Shown piece by piece: positions 1-8,356 of a DNA stretch of 64,000 bases. The stretch is taken from the NCBI GenBank assembly GCA_963790875.1, contig CAWBQT010000017.1, positions 1 to 64,000 on the forward strand. Direction: 5' to 3'. The DNA comes from AP-15 sp963790875. Its GTDB lineage: Bacteria; Pseudomonadota; Alphaproteobacteria; ATCC43930; CGMCC-115725. A program made the translations under genes and the position numbers. The stretch's first letter is position 1; each line of letters starts with the position of its first letter. Below the pieces are notes generated by a model. It did not search any database and was not told the origin of the DNA. It was given only the letters and a program-made list of their open reading frames with translations.

Positions 1-232
1 GTTGTACAGGCGCGGCATACTTACTTTAACTAACAGATGCACGCCGTGATACTGAACCTATATGCCAACACGGCTGATGCTCAGAAGGAAATAGCGGCGG
101 CGGCGATCTCGGCGGAACGGCGCCACGCGCGCTGGCGTCTTGAGCATGATTCTTCGGCACGATTGGCAGCATGTTCTCGTCGGGGTGCTCGGCGAAGCAA
201 TTACGAGCGGTTGTTCCTGGGCCCCGCTCAAT

Positions 233-788
233 TCACGATAACTGCGGATGAAGCTTGGCCTTCAACAACGCGATAATCTCTGTAGCCCCCAAATGATCCT
301 CACTAAGAACTGAGCGGCGCATGGGCTCGAAAACGCTGTACATACGTCGATAAGTTTCGACCGACAGTGGCATATGCGAGTTCAATTCGCGACCCTTAAA
401 TCGGGAAAAACGGCCTAACGCATCTATGAGAAACTGGGCAGTACCCAAGTACTCCGCTTCGTTATTACCGTCAAATCCATTAAATATAACGTGCGTCCCA
501 AAAGGACTAGCCTCCACTGCAATTTGCTTTTTTCTTCTGCTGAAAGATGTCATAGCCCGCTTCGATGAATGACCACATGTCAAGAATTAGGACAACCTCG
601 CCGACTACCGGAGGAGTCTCATCCTTTTCAAAGGGTATTCCCGAATATTTCCAGCTTAGGCCCCACAGCATGTTATCGAAAATTGCCGACCGAACAAATT
701 GCGGGTCAATCTCGCCCTGAACGCCCAGTTTGTCGTAAATATCTGTCAGCATTAGCAAAATCAGCTTTTCGCCGTCAGTCAGTGTCAT
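233..788 (-). pseudogene. YfbU-family protein, frameshifted
   Basis: Two reading frames on the minus strand together make one YfbU-like protein of about 185 residues. The N-terminal part begins with MTLTDGEKLILLML at 788 and the C-terminal part contains FGTHVIFNGFDGNNEAEYLG, ELNSHMPLSVETYRRM and FEPM. The frames meet at a run of six A residues on the coding strand (528-533), where one base is gained or lost. YfbU proteins are small, widespread and of uncertain function. The gene may be dead, or the homopolymer may be a sequencing error or a slippage site; the sequence cannot decide. It lies just outside the left end of an IS21-family element. Positions 1-232 beyond it show no recognisable gene. 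Confidence 0.7.
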
Positions 789-919
789 TTTGTGTGTCCT
801 TCCTACCGCTCCGGATTTCAACCATATGGGGATGCGGTGCGCGGGAACGATCCGGCGGCTACATTTTCCGGCATTCCGCGTTACGCGCCATTTTTTGAGG
901 TGCAAAAATCGGAGCAAAC

Positions 920-1004
920 CGGCACCTGATTTCGGTCGATAGCGGCAGGTGATTTCGGCGGAAAGCGGCACCTGATTTCGCTCCAATCCGGCACCCGATT
1001 TCGG
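920..1004. repeat. Left multiple terminal repeats of the IS21 element
   Basis: Four imperfect copies of a unit resembling CGGCACCTGATTTCGG lie in direct orientation between the left tip and istA. In IS21-family elements such repeats bind the IstA transposase. The equivalent unit near the right tip is around 3975-4000. Confidence 0.65.
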
Positions 1005-1093
1005 CGTTTTCGGCACCCCTGTTCGGCTTTGGCGTCGCTGCCGAGCGGCAAGTAATGGCGGCTAGCCTGGCGCCCTTTTGGGGGTGCGAGGGG

Positions 1094-2622
1094 ATGCCGA
1101 GACCGAGGGTGGCGATGCGGCGGATCAAGGAAGTGCTGCGGCTCAAGCAGGCGCTGGGGCTGAGCGATGCGGCGGTGTCGCGCGGCGCAGGGGTCGCGCG
1201 GTCGACGGTGAAGGAATATCTCGACCGGGCGGCGGCGGCCGGGTTGAGCTGGGCGGCGGCGGAGGCGCTAAGCGAGGAGGATCTCGACCGTCGTCTGTTC
1301 GGGGACGGGCGTGATCCGGAGCGTCCGCTGCCGGATTGGGAGACGATCGAGAAGGAGCTGCGCGGCCGCGGCGTGACGCTGCGGCTGCTGTGGTTGGAAT
1401 ATCTCAGCCGGCACCCTGAGGGCTACCGCTACACCCAGTTCTGCGAGCATTTCCACGCCTGGCAGCGGCGCTCGCGGCCGCCGACAATGCGGCAGCTGCA
1501 TCGCGCCGGTGAGACGCTCGAAGTCGATTGGGCCGGCATGACGCTGGCGGTGATCGATGCCGGCGCCGCCCGCGCGGCGCAGGTCTTTGTCGCCTGCCTG
1601 CCGTGCTCGGACCTGATCTATGCCGAAGCGGCCTGGACGCAAGGGCAAGAGGATTGGCTGGCGGCGCATGTCCGCGCCTTCGCCTATATCGGCGGCTGCC
1701 CCGAGAAGCTGGTTCCCGACAACACCAAGACCGGGGTCACTGACGCCAATTACTGGGACCGGTGCTCAACCGGAGCTATCACGAGCTGGCCCGCCATTAT
1801 GGTGTGGCGATCGTCCCGACCCGGGTCAGGAAGCCGCGCGACAAGCCAACGGCGGAGAATGCGGTCAGGCTGGTCGAGATGTGGGTGCTGGCGCCGTTGC
1901 GCCACCGGCAGTTCTTCTCGCTCGCCGAGGCCAACGCCGCGCTTGCCGAGAAAGTCGAGGAATTCAACAATCGCCCGTTTGCGCCGCCGCGCGAGGGCAG
2001 CCGCCGCACGCTGTTCGAGGCGATCGAGCGCAGCAAGCTCAAACCGCCGCCGGCAGAGCCTTTTGTCGTCGGCCAATGGCTCGTGGCCCGGGTCAATATC
2101 GACTACCACATCGCCGTCGACGGCCACTTCTATTCGGTGCCGTATCGGCTGGTGCAGCACAAGCTCGACGTCTTTCTGACGGCAACCGCGGTGGCGGTCT
2201 TCCACCAGGGCGCACCGGTCGCGAGCCACATTCGCAGCGCCGCCAAGGCGCACCACACGACCTTGCCCGAGCATATGCCGCCGGCCCACCAGGCGATGGC
2301 CAGGCGCACGCCGGATAAGCTGCGTGCCGACGCCGCCGCGCTCGGGCCGGCGATCGGCAGCTATGTCGACCGGCTGCTTTCCGCGCGCGAGCACCCCGAA
2401 CAAGGGGTTCGCGCCTGTCTGGGGGTGCTGCGGCTCGCCGGCGCCTACGGCAAGGCCCGGCTCGAACTCGCCTGCGAGCGTGCGCTCGCCGCCGGCGTCT
2501 TGTCGTCGCGCTATGTCGAGCGGCTCCTCAAAGCCGATCGGCAGCGGCCGTTCCTCGACGGCGGGGCGGAACAAGGCCTCGGCGCGCACGCCAATCTGCG
2601 CGGCCCGGCTTACTACAACTGA
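1094..2622 (+). pseudogene. istA: IS21-family transposase IstA, frameshifted
   Basis: The first frame starts MPRPRVAMRRIKEVLRLK and carries a helix-turn-helix (about residues 20-45), then the catalytic acidic positions VDWAG and VPDNTKT. At about 1758-1762 one base is missing: NYWD should continue PVLNRSYHELARHYG but that segment is in the next frame, which holds the third acidic position (PTAENAVRLVE) and runs to 2622. The start at 1094 is preferred over an upstream ATG at 1055 because family homology begins with MPRPRV. With the catalytic domain split, the element should not be able to move alone unless the missing base is a sequencing error. Confidence 0.85.
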
Positions 2623-2669
2623 GGCCGGTGGCCCGGTTATTTGCGTTACGTGACGAAATAGGGGGCATC

Positions 2670-2984
2670 ATGACAAGAGGACGCAAGCCACACGGCGACC
2701 ATCCACTGACCGGCGCCGAGCGCCAGGCGCGCTATCGAGCGCGCCACGCCGAGATGCCGATCATTCGATACCGCCGGCCAGCCGATCGCCGCCGCCGGCC
2801 GCAGCGCTGGCATGACGCCGTCGCCGAGTTGGTCGCGCTGCAAGCCGAATACCGCGCCTGGTTCGAGGCACTCCCCGAAGCCACCCGTGATGGCGCCACC
2901 GGCGAAGCCCTGCAGGCGATCGTCGACTTCGATCTCGACGAGTTGGCCGCCATCGAGCCGCCGCGCGGCTTCGGACGCGATTAG
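2670..2984 (+). CDS. Small accessory protein between istA and istB
   Basis: This 104-residue product starts MTRGRKPHGDHPLT and is rich in Arg in its first half (AERQARYRARHAE, YRRPADRRRRPQRW), followed by an acidic C-terminal half ending DLDELAAIEPPRGFGRD. I recall similar short ORFs between istA and istB in some alphaproteobacterial IS21-family elements; their role is unknown. An in-frame ATG upstream at 2628 exists, but the ATG at 2670 gives the family-like start. The basic half could contact DNA, which is inference only. It is 47 bases after istA and 39 bases before istB, so probably co-transcribed with both. Confidence 0.6.
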   Translation: MTRGRKPHGDHPLTGAERQARYRARHAEMPIIRYRRPADRRRRPQRWHDAVAELVALQAEYRAWFEALPEATRDGATGEALQAIVDFDLDELAAIEPPRGFGRD

Positions 2985-3023
2985 CGCCGAGGGCGTCGGC
3001 CGACAATACCGGCAACGGAGAAG

Positions 3024-3776
3024 ATGATGATCCACCCGACGATCGCGACCTTGCGCCGCTTGCGCCTGACCGGCATGGCCAAGGCACTCGAGGAGCAGCA
3101 AGGCCTGCCCGACTGCGATCGTCTCAGCTTCGACGAGCGCCTGGCGATGCTGGTCGATCGCGAGGCGGTCGAGCGCGACAATGCGGCACTCGCGCAGCGG
3201 CTGCGCCTCGCCGGGCTGCGCCAAGCCGCTTGTCTCGAAGATCTCGACTACCGCACGCCGCGCGGTCTCGATCGCGGCCTGATACAGGCGCTCGCCACCG
3301 GCCGTTGGCTGCACGAACGCAACAACGTGCTGATCTTGGGCCCGACCGGCGTCGGCAAGAGCTGGATTGCCTGTGCCCTCGGCAACCAGGCGGCCCGCAA
3401 CGGCTTCTCGGTGCGCTATCAGCGGCTGCCGCGGCTGCTCGACGAACTCGCGCTCGCCCGCGTCGACGGTCATGCCGCCCGGCTGCTCGCCCGCCTCGCC
3501 CGCCTCCAATTGCTCATCCTCGACGATTGGGCAATGGCGAGGCTCACCGCCGAGCAGCGGCGCGACCTGATGGAAGTGATCGACGATCGCCACCAGCGCG
3601 CCTCGACCATCCTCGCCACCCAGGTCCCGATCGAGCGCTGGCACGACATGATCGGCGACCCGACTTATGCCGATGCCATCCTCGACCGGCTGATCCACAA
3701 CGCCTACCGCATCACCCTCACGGGCAACTCGATGCGCCGGCGCAAATCGAGCCTCCCTGTGGATGAAAAGCATTAA
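3024..3776 (+). CDS. istB: IS21-family transposition helper ATPase IstB
   Basis: This 250-residue protein of the DnaA/DnaC-related AAA+ group assists IstA in target selection. Walker A GPTGVGKS is at residues 106-113 and Walker B LLILDD at 163-168, followed by the family segment QRRDLMEVIDDRHQRASTI. Length and domain order match complete IstB. Two ATGs occur in a row (3024 and 3027); GGAG at 3017-3020 is better spaced for the second. It appears intact although the partner istA is frameshifted, so it may be active only in trans with another copy. Confidence 0.93.
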   Translation: MMIHPTIATLRRLRLTGMAKALEEQQGLPDCDRLSFDERLAMLVDREAVERDNAALAQRLRLAGLRQAACLEDLDYRTPRGLDRGLIQALATGRWLHERNNVLILGPTGVGKSWIACALGNQAARNGFSVRYQRLPRLLDELALARVDGHAARLLARLARLQLLILDDWAMARLTAEQRRDLMEVIDDRHQRASTILATQVPIERWHDMIGDPTYADAILDRLIHNAYRITLTGNSMRRRKSSLPVDEKH

Positions 3777-4022
3777 TCAAATAAAATACTTGGGATAATT
3801 ATCCACATTACTCACACAATCCACGGCCGTCCGCCACAACTACCAAAGTGAACAATATAGACGAAAATACTTGCTTGCAGCGACCGGCGCAAGATAGCAT
3901 CGACCCATCGCGGCGGTTCGCTCAAGCCGGCGCCCAACGCCTTCGGGATGGGGTGCCGCTTTGGACCGAAACGGCCTGCCGCTTTCCGCCGAAATCGCCT
4001 GTCGGAAACTCCGAAATTTGCA

Positions 4023-5335
4023 AGCGGGCCGGAGGGCGCGTAGTCGGAGAGATAGTGATCACCCAGCAGATCCAGCACCTGAGGCCGAAAGGCGTCGTCG
4101 ATGTCGGCCGCATTCTCATCGGCCCCTTCGCCACCGGGTGCGAGTTTGCCGGCCCGATTCCCGAGCACCATGACAGCCGCATCGGGGCTCGACAGCAACG
4201 ACCTCAGGACCGCGATGGCGCTCCAATGACGGACGCGCTGCTGTACCGCGCGTAAGCCGCCGGTGTCTTCAAGAGAGTCGCGGCAGTAGTCGAGCACATC
4301 GGCAAAAAGGCTCTGGTAGGAGCGCAACAGCTCATAGCGGACTTCCTCCGCTTTCCGCTCTGGAAACGGCGTTTCGGCACCGAGCCATTTCTCCACGTCG
4401 CGGCGGCGGCGCTGGACGAGGTACGGGACAAGCGCCTTGCGATCGAGCGGCTGATCCGGACCACGATCGAAGTTAGGTCGAGCAAGCCAAGCAGCGAGCG
4501 AAAGCTCTCCTCGATCCCGCTGTGTGGCGTCGCGGTGACCAACAGAATTTGGCGGTTGGGATCGCGGGCGAGGTCGCGGAGCAACTCGAAACGCTGATGC
4601 TCGGCACCCGACGCGGCGCCCCGCGGACGCGTTGACGCATGCGCCTCGTCCACGATCACGAGATCGGGTGCATGGGCTAGGAACTGGTCGCGCTGCGATC
4701 TCGATTTCACGAAATCGATGCTGGCGACGATATTGGGATAGTGCTCGTAAATCGATATGTCCTGCCGAGGCAGATCGCGCTCCAACCGCCGAATCTGCGA
4801 CGGCTGAACCCAGCACCGCTTCGATCTCGAACTTTTCACGTAGCGCCCGCTCCCATTGGTCGCAGAGATGAGCCGGGCAGAGCACACCGAGTCGCCTGGT
4901 GAGACCGCGATCGAGCAGTTCGCGCGCGATCATCGCCGCCTCGATCGTTTTGCCAACGCCGACATCATCCGCGATGAGCAGCCGCACCGACGATTGCCGC
5001 AGTGCCATGATCAAGGGCACGAACTGATAGGGTCGTGGGATGACAGAGATATGGCCGAGCGAGCGGAATGGCCCGGCGCCGGAGCGCAAACTCAGGCGCG
5101 CCGCATCAAACAGGGTCATGATCCCGGTCGCGTCACCGGTGCTCGCCGGCTCGGGGTCGGCGAACCGGGCCGGCCGGACGCGCTCGCCTTCCAGCGGCAG
5201 AAACAGACCGACCTCGTCGCCCTGCGCCGTCGTCAGCGGCCGGAGCCGTAACACCTCCGGCTCGCGCGCGGGCAACACGATCCATTCGCGCCCGCGGGCA
5301 TGAACGATGGTCCCGGACCTGTACCGGCTTTCCAT
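4023..5335 (-). pseudogene. SNF2-type DEAD/DEAH helicase, frameshifted and truncated by the IS21 element
   Basis: The product starts MESRYRSGTIVHARGREWIV and has the ATP-binding motif ADDVGVGKTIEAAMI at about residues 122-136. It then shifts frame near 4809-4811 (one extra G), continues with IYEHYPNIVASIDFVKSR, LVIVDEAH and LLVTATPHSGIEE, and returns to the first frame near 4480 with LVPYLVQRRRRDVEKWLG. It ends where the IS begins at 4022, so the C-terminal helicase half is gone; whole proteins of this type are roughly 900-1000 residues. Such SNF2 helicases occur in anti-phage loci such as DISARM (DrmD) and DUF1156/DUF499 clusters. No partner genes remain here, so that link is inference. Confidence 0.8.
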
Positions 5336-5421
5336 ATCGCCCTCCCCGACGGAAACCCTACCCTGGGATGTGCGCTGGGGGCTAGCGACGTGCGACCTAG
5401 GCCGAAACCACTAAAACGCAC

Positions 5422-5614
5422 CTAATGTGGCCTGCGGCGACGCGGCGCCTGCAGCGCCTCGATCGCCCGCCTGATCCGCGCCCATACCAGCCGCCCCCTC
5501 ATCATCGCCGCGGTTGAGCATAAGATCCGCGCGTTTCGCAGCCTCAAGCCGGGCATCGGCACCGTGCTCTCGGATCAGCAGATTGGCGGCCCGTCATATG
5601 TCAAGGTCGGAAAT
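5422..5614 (-). pseudogene. Small conserved protein relic (AANLLIREHG type)
   Basis: Read from 5614 downward, the frame gives ISDLDI, a TGA, then RAANLLIREHGADARLEA and AKRADLMLNRGDDEGAA; after a frame change it continues VWARIRRAIEALQAP to a stop at 5422-5424. I recall short alphaproteobacterial proteins of about 60 residues of the pattern (M)SDLDIYRAANLLIREHG...WLRILRAIEELQ, function unknown. Compared with that, the start codon is ATT, a Tyr codon has become a stop, and there is one frameshift. Three lesions in about 60 codons make this a dead gene. Confidence 0.5.
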
Positions 5615-5797
5615 TCGCCGTCGACGGCGTTCGTCGAGCCACGGGAACGCCTTCCGCAGCCGCTCGCCTTCTTCGCGGATGGCGCGATCGGTCGCGGTTT
5701 CGGGCATAGGCGCCAGCCAATCGAGGAAGGTCAAGCGCGCCAGCGTCAGCACGTAGTCGGCGCGGTCGAGAATTTCGAAGCAGAGACGGCGGACCAC
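5594..5797 (-). CDS. Small hypothetical protein
   Basis: A 67-residue product, MVRRLCFEILDRADYVLTLA..., contains a Leu-rich segment, then PMPETATDRAIREEGERLRKAF and a basic tail (DERRRRRISDLDI). Its last codons run into the adjacent broken small gene in the same frame. The order of the two, upstream of the divergent DETAALARLL-type ORF, looks like a once-ordered set of small chromosomal genes. I do not recognise a characterised family. The frame is open but its neighbours are all damaged, so it may also be inactive. Confidence 0.4.
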   Translation of the reverse strand: MVRRLCFEILDRADYVLTLARLTFLDWLAPMPETATDRAIREEGERLRKAFPWLDERRRRRISDLDI

Positions 5798-5818
5798 GGC
5801 AGGACTATATCACGTTAT

Positions 5819-6027
5819 ATGCAGCTTGACCTTTCCGACGACGAGACGGCCGCTCTCGCTCGGCTTCTCCGCGAGACCATCGATGATGCTCGCTACCCGC
5901 TGTCGCCGCGGCTGGCGCCCCCTAAAGGCCATACTGGCGAAGCTCGGATCCACCGGAGCCCCGGCCCGAACTTCCGCTACCGCTGAAGGCCTACGATGCG
6001 CCGAGGGCCAGGCGACGGCGGCGATGA
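5819..6027 (+). pseudogene. Small conserved protein relic (DETAALARLL type)
   Basis: The start MQLDLSDDETAALARLLRE...ARYPLSPRL is in one frame, the middle PLKAILAKLG in a second, and the end PPEPRPELPLPLKAYDAPRARRRR, with its stop at 6025-6027, in a third. Put together they make a protein of about 68 residues resembling a short conserved alphaproteobacterial protein of unknown function. Two independent frame changes show that it is broken. It is divergent from the small gene ending at 5797, with 21 bases between the starts. Confidence 0.6.
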
Positions 6028-6044
6028 GGTACAGTCGCCCACCG

Positions 6045-6254
6045 ATGACCCTCGGCAACGCCGCCAAGGCTGGAGTGCGATTGATCGTAATGGTGCCGAG
6101 CCTGCGGCCGGCAGGTCGAGCCCGATCCGGAAGAGATGGCCGATGCTACGGCGCCGAGATGGGCGTTCCTGAGTGGCGCGAGCGGCTTGTCTGCTCCGGC
6201 TGCGGCAACCGGCAGGTGGATATGGTTGTCAGCGGGACGGAGCGGCGGTCTTGA
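6045..6254 (+). pseudogene. Small zinc-ribbon-like protein relic with two compensating frameshifts
   Basis: The outer parts, MTLGNAAKAGVRLIV and YGAEMGVPEWRERLVCSGCG followed by NRQVDMVVSGTERRS, share one frame. The middle makes sense only in the next frame: WCRACGRQVEPDPEEMAD. Combined, they give two Cys pairs (CRAC and CSGC) of a small zinc ribbon, of a kind found in short alphaproteobacterial proteins of unknown role. The frame is lost just after VRLIV and regained before YGAEM, which removes the first Cys pair from the translated product. Confidence 0.55.
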
Positions 6255-6570
6255 TCCGCCGCGGGAGGGCTCGGCACGATGCCGGACGACGTCCGTGCCC
6301 CTGGGGCGGCCGATTGACTCCCGCCGACGGGTTTCATACACAGCGATCGAGATGCGCGCCTGCGGGCCTCAATCAGGCTCGCTCATGCGCGAGGGAGGCC
6401 AGGGAAGCCGCCGGTCGTGTCTCTCAGTCGACCTTGACTGTTCGCCCTGCTGTCTCGTCAGCGCGGCGACATCGCGGGATTAGTGTCCGTATGGTTGCAG
6501 TATGGTTGCACAGTTCCTGGATCGAGAGACGCAGAGCGCGCCATCCAGTTCAAAAGCTATTGATTTCATT

Positions 6571-6656
6571 TGGTGCGGGCGAGAGGACTTGAACCTCCAC
6601 GTCCTTTCGGACAACAGATTTTGAGTCTGCCGCGTCTGCCATTCCGCCACGCCCGC
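6571..6656 (-). tRNA. tRNA-Leu (anticodon CAA)
   Basis: On the minus strand a 7-bp acceptor stem GCGGGCG/CGCCCGC closes a tRNA with a long variable arm (TGTCCGAAAGGACG region), a T-arm containing GGTTCAAGTCC, and an anticodon loop CTCAAAA, giving anticodon CAA for the codon UUG. The CCA end is encoded (6571-6573). The long variable arm is expected for leucine tRNA. Its 3' side faces the accessory stretch with the IS and broken genes, the usual geometry when a tRNA gene has served as an integration site. Confidence 0.95.
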
Positions 6657-6728
6657 CCGCAGCGACTATAGCCGCGGGGGTCGGGCGGTCAATCGCGGGG
6701 GCGGCCGGACCCGCACGAGGAGAAGAGC

Positions 6729-7667
6729 ATGGCACAGCGCGTCAACCGGGCCATCGAGCTGTTGCAGCAGGACCAGGCGATCTACTATGTCGGCGGCCAT
6801 AGCGGTCATGTCCTGACCCGGGCGCAGGGCCGAGAGGATGCGCTGACCTGGGCGGACTACATCAATGTCGGGATGGAGCACGGCGCCTTCGACGTGACCG
6901 GCCTCGCCGAATACATGCGCGGGCTGGCCGAAGCCGGCCCGACGCGTTCCGGCCATCCGACACCGGCGGTGATCGTCGAGGCGCCGGTCAACGGCACCGA
7001 CGCGGCCAATATCCGCTTCAACGCCTGGCAATTCCGGCAGATCCTCGGCCGCGGCGTGCACGGCGTCCTGTTGTGCCAGGCCGAATCGGCGGATGCGGTG
7101 CGCGCCTTCGTCGAGGCATGCCGCTATCCGCATCAGGCTGCGGGCGTCGATCCGAACCTGCCCTCGCCGGTGGCGCGGCTGCGCGGCGCCGTCCGGCCGG
7201 CCGGTGCGCCGCTCGGCATCGGCAGCCGCGGGCGCGGTTCAGAGGCGACGGCGGCGCCGATCTGGGGCTTGTCGGCCGAGGCGTATCTCGAGCGCTGCGA
7301 CCCCTGGCCGCTCAACCCGGGGGGCGAACTGCTGCTCGGGGTCAAGCTCGAAAGCCCGGAGGGGATCGCCCAATGCGAGCGGATCCTCGAGGTGCCGGGC
7401 ATCGGCTTTGCCGAACTCGGACCCGGCGATCTCGGCTTGGCGCTCGGCTACCGGGCCGTGTCGCACGAACCCTACCCGAGCGAGATGCAGGAAGCGCGGG
7501 CCCGCGTCCTCGCCGCCTGTCGCAAGCATCGCGTGCCATTTCTCGAAACCTGCAGCCCGGCGAACATCGTGGGCAAGCTCGACGAGGGGGTCCGCGTCAT
7601 CGCCGGACACAACGAAGAGACGGCGAAGATCGGTCGGGCATATCAGCGCCGGACGATGCCGGTCTGA
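6729..7667 (+). CDS. HpcH/HpaI aldolase family protein
   Basis: This 312-residue protein of the class II pyruvate aldolase group resembles 2,4-dihydroxyhept-2-ene-1,7-dioate aldolase. These enzymes cleave or form C-C bonds next to a pyruvate enolate held by a divalent metal. The metal-ligand region VKLESPEGIAQ and the later ELGPGDLGLALGY are visible. A purine-rich ribosome site (GAGGAGAAG) precedes the ATG by about five bases. The 312 residues exceed the 250-270 of HpaI itself, with an insert around residues 140-190. The substrate is not predictable: no catabolic cluster surrounds it. It is the first intact core-type gene after the tRNA. Confidence 0.85.
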   Translation: MAQRVNRAIELLQQDQAIYYVGGHSGHVLTRAQGREDALTWADYINVGMEHGAFDVTGLAEYMRGLAEAGPTRSGHPTPAVIVEAPVNGTDAANIRFNAWQFRQILGRGVHGVLLCQAESADAVRAFVEACRYPHQAAGVDPNLPSPVARLRGAVRPAGAPLGIGSRGRGSEATAAPIWGLSAEAYLERCDPWPLNPGGELLLGVKLESPEGIAQCERILEVPGIGFAELGPGDLGLALGYRAVSHEPYPSEMQEARARVLAACRKHRVPFLETCSPANIVGKLDEGVRVIAGHNEETAKIGRAYQRRTMPV

Positions 7668-8356
7668 GACGCGGCCAGGGTTCGGCCACCGGAAATTGCG
7701 TGAATGCCGTAGCCGCAGGAAGGGAGCACCAGCATGAGGAGTGCAAGGTCAGTCAGAACTGATCGATTTCAGGATTGCCAATCCGGTTAAAGTGTGATAT
7801 TTATTGCGATAATGGGAACAGAAGGCGGCTGCGGGGCGGGCGCGGCCCCGGTCACGGTGTGCGCGTGGCGCAGTAGGCTGTTCTCGGCGATCGCCGCGAG
7901 GCCGTCAGATGCCCCGATCGCTTCACCGCCGTCCCTATGTCCGGATCGCAGGCTATACTCTTTGTCAGACTGAAGGAAATGGGGCCGCCGTGCCATGAAT
8001 TCCCGTTTTGGTGATTTGAATTCCCGTCGGCGTTGCATTGTTTTCCCGTCTCGGTGAGACGGGAATTTAGTTCCCAAGTGATTGATCCTGAACAATGTAT
8101 TTTGGCGTCAACCGGGCCGAATTGGAAAGATTCTCGTCGCTTTCCCGTCGAGACGGGAAATTTGGAAGTTTCTGTACCGTCGCGCCGGGGCAGGCGGCGG
8201 CGACCGGATGAGGCTCAGCGCGGCCGGCGGATTTTGCGCGAGAAAGTAACCAAGCCCAATCGGAGCGTGCGGCGGCGGGTTTCGCCCGGGGCGTAAGCCG
8301 CGGCGCGGATCGGGACCGCAGCGATTTCGCGCCGGCGTTGCTATGCTGCTCCGCCG
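7668..8356. other. Intergenic region with hairpin repeats
   Basis: This 689-bp region lies between the aldolase gene and pyrD. No convincing gene is seen in any frame. Its centre (7997-8163) holds the GAATTCCCGTC-type repeats listed separately; the final 190 bases before pyrD are GC-rich without a clear promoter motif. Confidence 0.6.
7997..8163. repeat. Cluster of CCCGTC/GACGGG repeats and hairpins
   Basis: Units GAATTCCCGTTTTG (7997) and GAATTCCCGTCGG (8018) are followed by two hairpins: CCCGTCTCGGTGAGACGGG (8045-8063) and TTTCCCGTCGAGACGGGAAA (8141-8160). The stems share the sequence CCCGTC...GACGGG. They could be the end of a decayed mobile element or a regulatory array. No transposase gene is adjacent. 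A second intergenic GGGAA-rich cluster occurs at 41041-41200. Confidence 0.6.

Larger units (their letters stand above)
901..4022 (+). mobile_element. IS21-family insertion sequence
   Basis: The ends are related inverted repeats: the left end starts TGCAAAAATCGGAG at 901 and the right end, read inward, starts TGCAAATTTCGGAG from 4022. Internal copies of a CGGCACCTGATTTCGG-like unit occur at about 920-935, 942-961, 965-980 and 988-1004, and a matching unit lies inside the right end; multiple terminal repeats are typical of IS21. The element carries istA (frameshifted), a small ORF and istB on one strand. No clear target duplication flanks it: the bases before 901 and after 4022 differ. This suggests a deletion or recombination next to it. 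The right end interrupts a helicase gene. Confidence 0.85.

Noticed and set aside
37..276. 79-codon frame at the left edge
   Set aside because: No homology-like sequence and it overlaps the end of the YfbU-type relic.
3799..3807. DnaA box (TTATCCACA), also at 50395-50403
   Set aside because: Single isolated boxes, one inside an IS; no cluster, AT-rich unwinding zone or dnaA/parAB context for an origin.
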